From Microbulbifer hainanensis (GTDB taxonomy: Bacteria > Pseudomonadota > Gammaproteobacteria > Pseudomonadales > Cellvibrionaceae), in contig NZ_JACZCR010000033.1 in NCBI RefSeq assembly GCF_014904735.1, positions 124,001 through 188,000 on the forward strand: DNA of 64,000 nt, given 5' to 3'. Position 1 is the stretch's first letter. Each line of letters begins with the position of its first letter. The notes beneath the pieces were generated by a model. The model was not told the DNA's origin. It worked only from the letters and a program-made list of their open reading frames with translations, and did no database searches. A program made the position numbers and the translations under genes. Shown here in pieces: positions 63,940 to 64,000 of the stretch.

Positions 63940-64000
63940 GTTTTTGCTTTTGTTGCAACTCATTGAAAAATATAGATTTTTTTGACTTCTCCTGGTGCCG

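Overview
The window reads as a chromosomal segment of a Gram-negative, probably marine gammaproteobacterium of the Cellvibrionales/Microbulbifer type. This is inferred from gene order (yebC-ruvCAB-ybgC-tolQRAB-pal-cpoB-queEC-tRNA-Lys), the class GN sortase with its VIT/vWA target, the estimated GC richness (about 60%) and general protein resemblance. No search was run. I see no insertion sequence, prophage, CRISPR array, rRNA or replication origin; two tRNA genes are present.

Layout. 1-6 kb: a 5'-truncated MerR/LitR-type regulator translationally coupled to a CPD photolyase, a GDSL esterase autotransporter, an AruH-like aminotransferase with inverted repeats in its upstream region, and an Lrp-type regulator. 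6.6-10.5 kb (minus strand): a DUF3604 lipoprotein, a membrane parvulin and a HupE/UreJ protein. 10.8-16.4 kb: a small membrane protein, a sterol-desaturase-family hydroxylase next to a membrane-bound AraC regulator, a lytic transglycosylase, proS, and an HU protein with a histone-H1-like tail. 16.7-29.1 kb: a long plus-strand housekeeping run of fmdB-like, aspS, yebC, ruvCAB, tol-pal, queE, queC and two identical tRNA-Lys genes. 29.2-35.3 kb: a hibernation factor, nadA, bepA, a TusA-like protein, an AI-2E/PerM transporter and purC. 35.5-39.6 kb: a catalytically degenerate GDPD protein and the sortase/target pair, preceded by two nearly identical palindromes. 40.3-44.7 kb: aceEF behind a perfect 17-bp palindrome. 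44.9-47.3 kb: three small cysteine-containing lipoproteins, a beta-carbonic anhydrase and a small membrane protein. 47.4-53.2 kb: a MexEF-like RND pump divergent from an AraC regulator with four operator-like repeats between them. 53.3-56.1 kb: a HiPIP with a Fur-box-like site, and a secreted M6 metalloprotease. 56.4-64 kb: a MacAB-like export operon behind a near-consensus sigma-54 promoter, followed by an NtrC-type regulator and a histidine kinase with almost no extracytoplasmic domain.

The most promising points for novelty are the sigma-54/kinase/ABC export module, which looks like a self-contained envelope-stress or peptide-sensing circuit; the sortase locus with its shared palindromes and degenerate GDPD neighbour; the DUF3604/parvulin/HupE cluster; and the MerR/photolyase pair lacking the B12-ligand histidine. 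Promoter, operator and terminator calls were made by eye.
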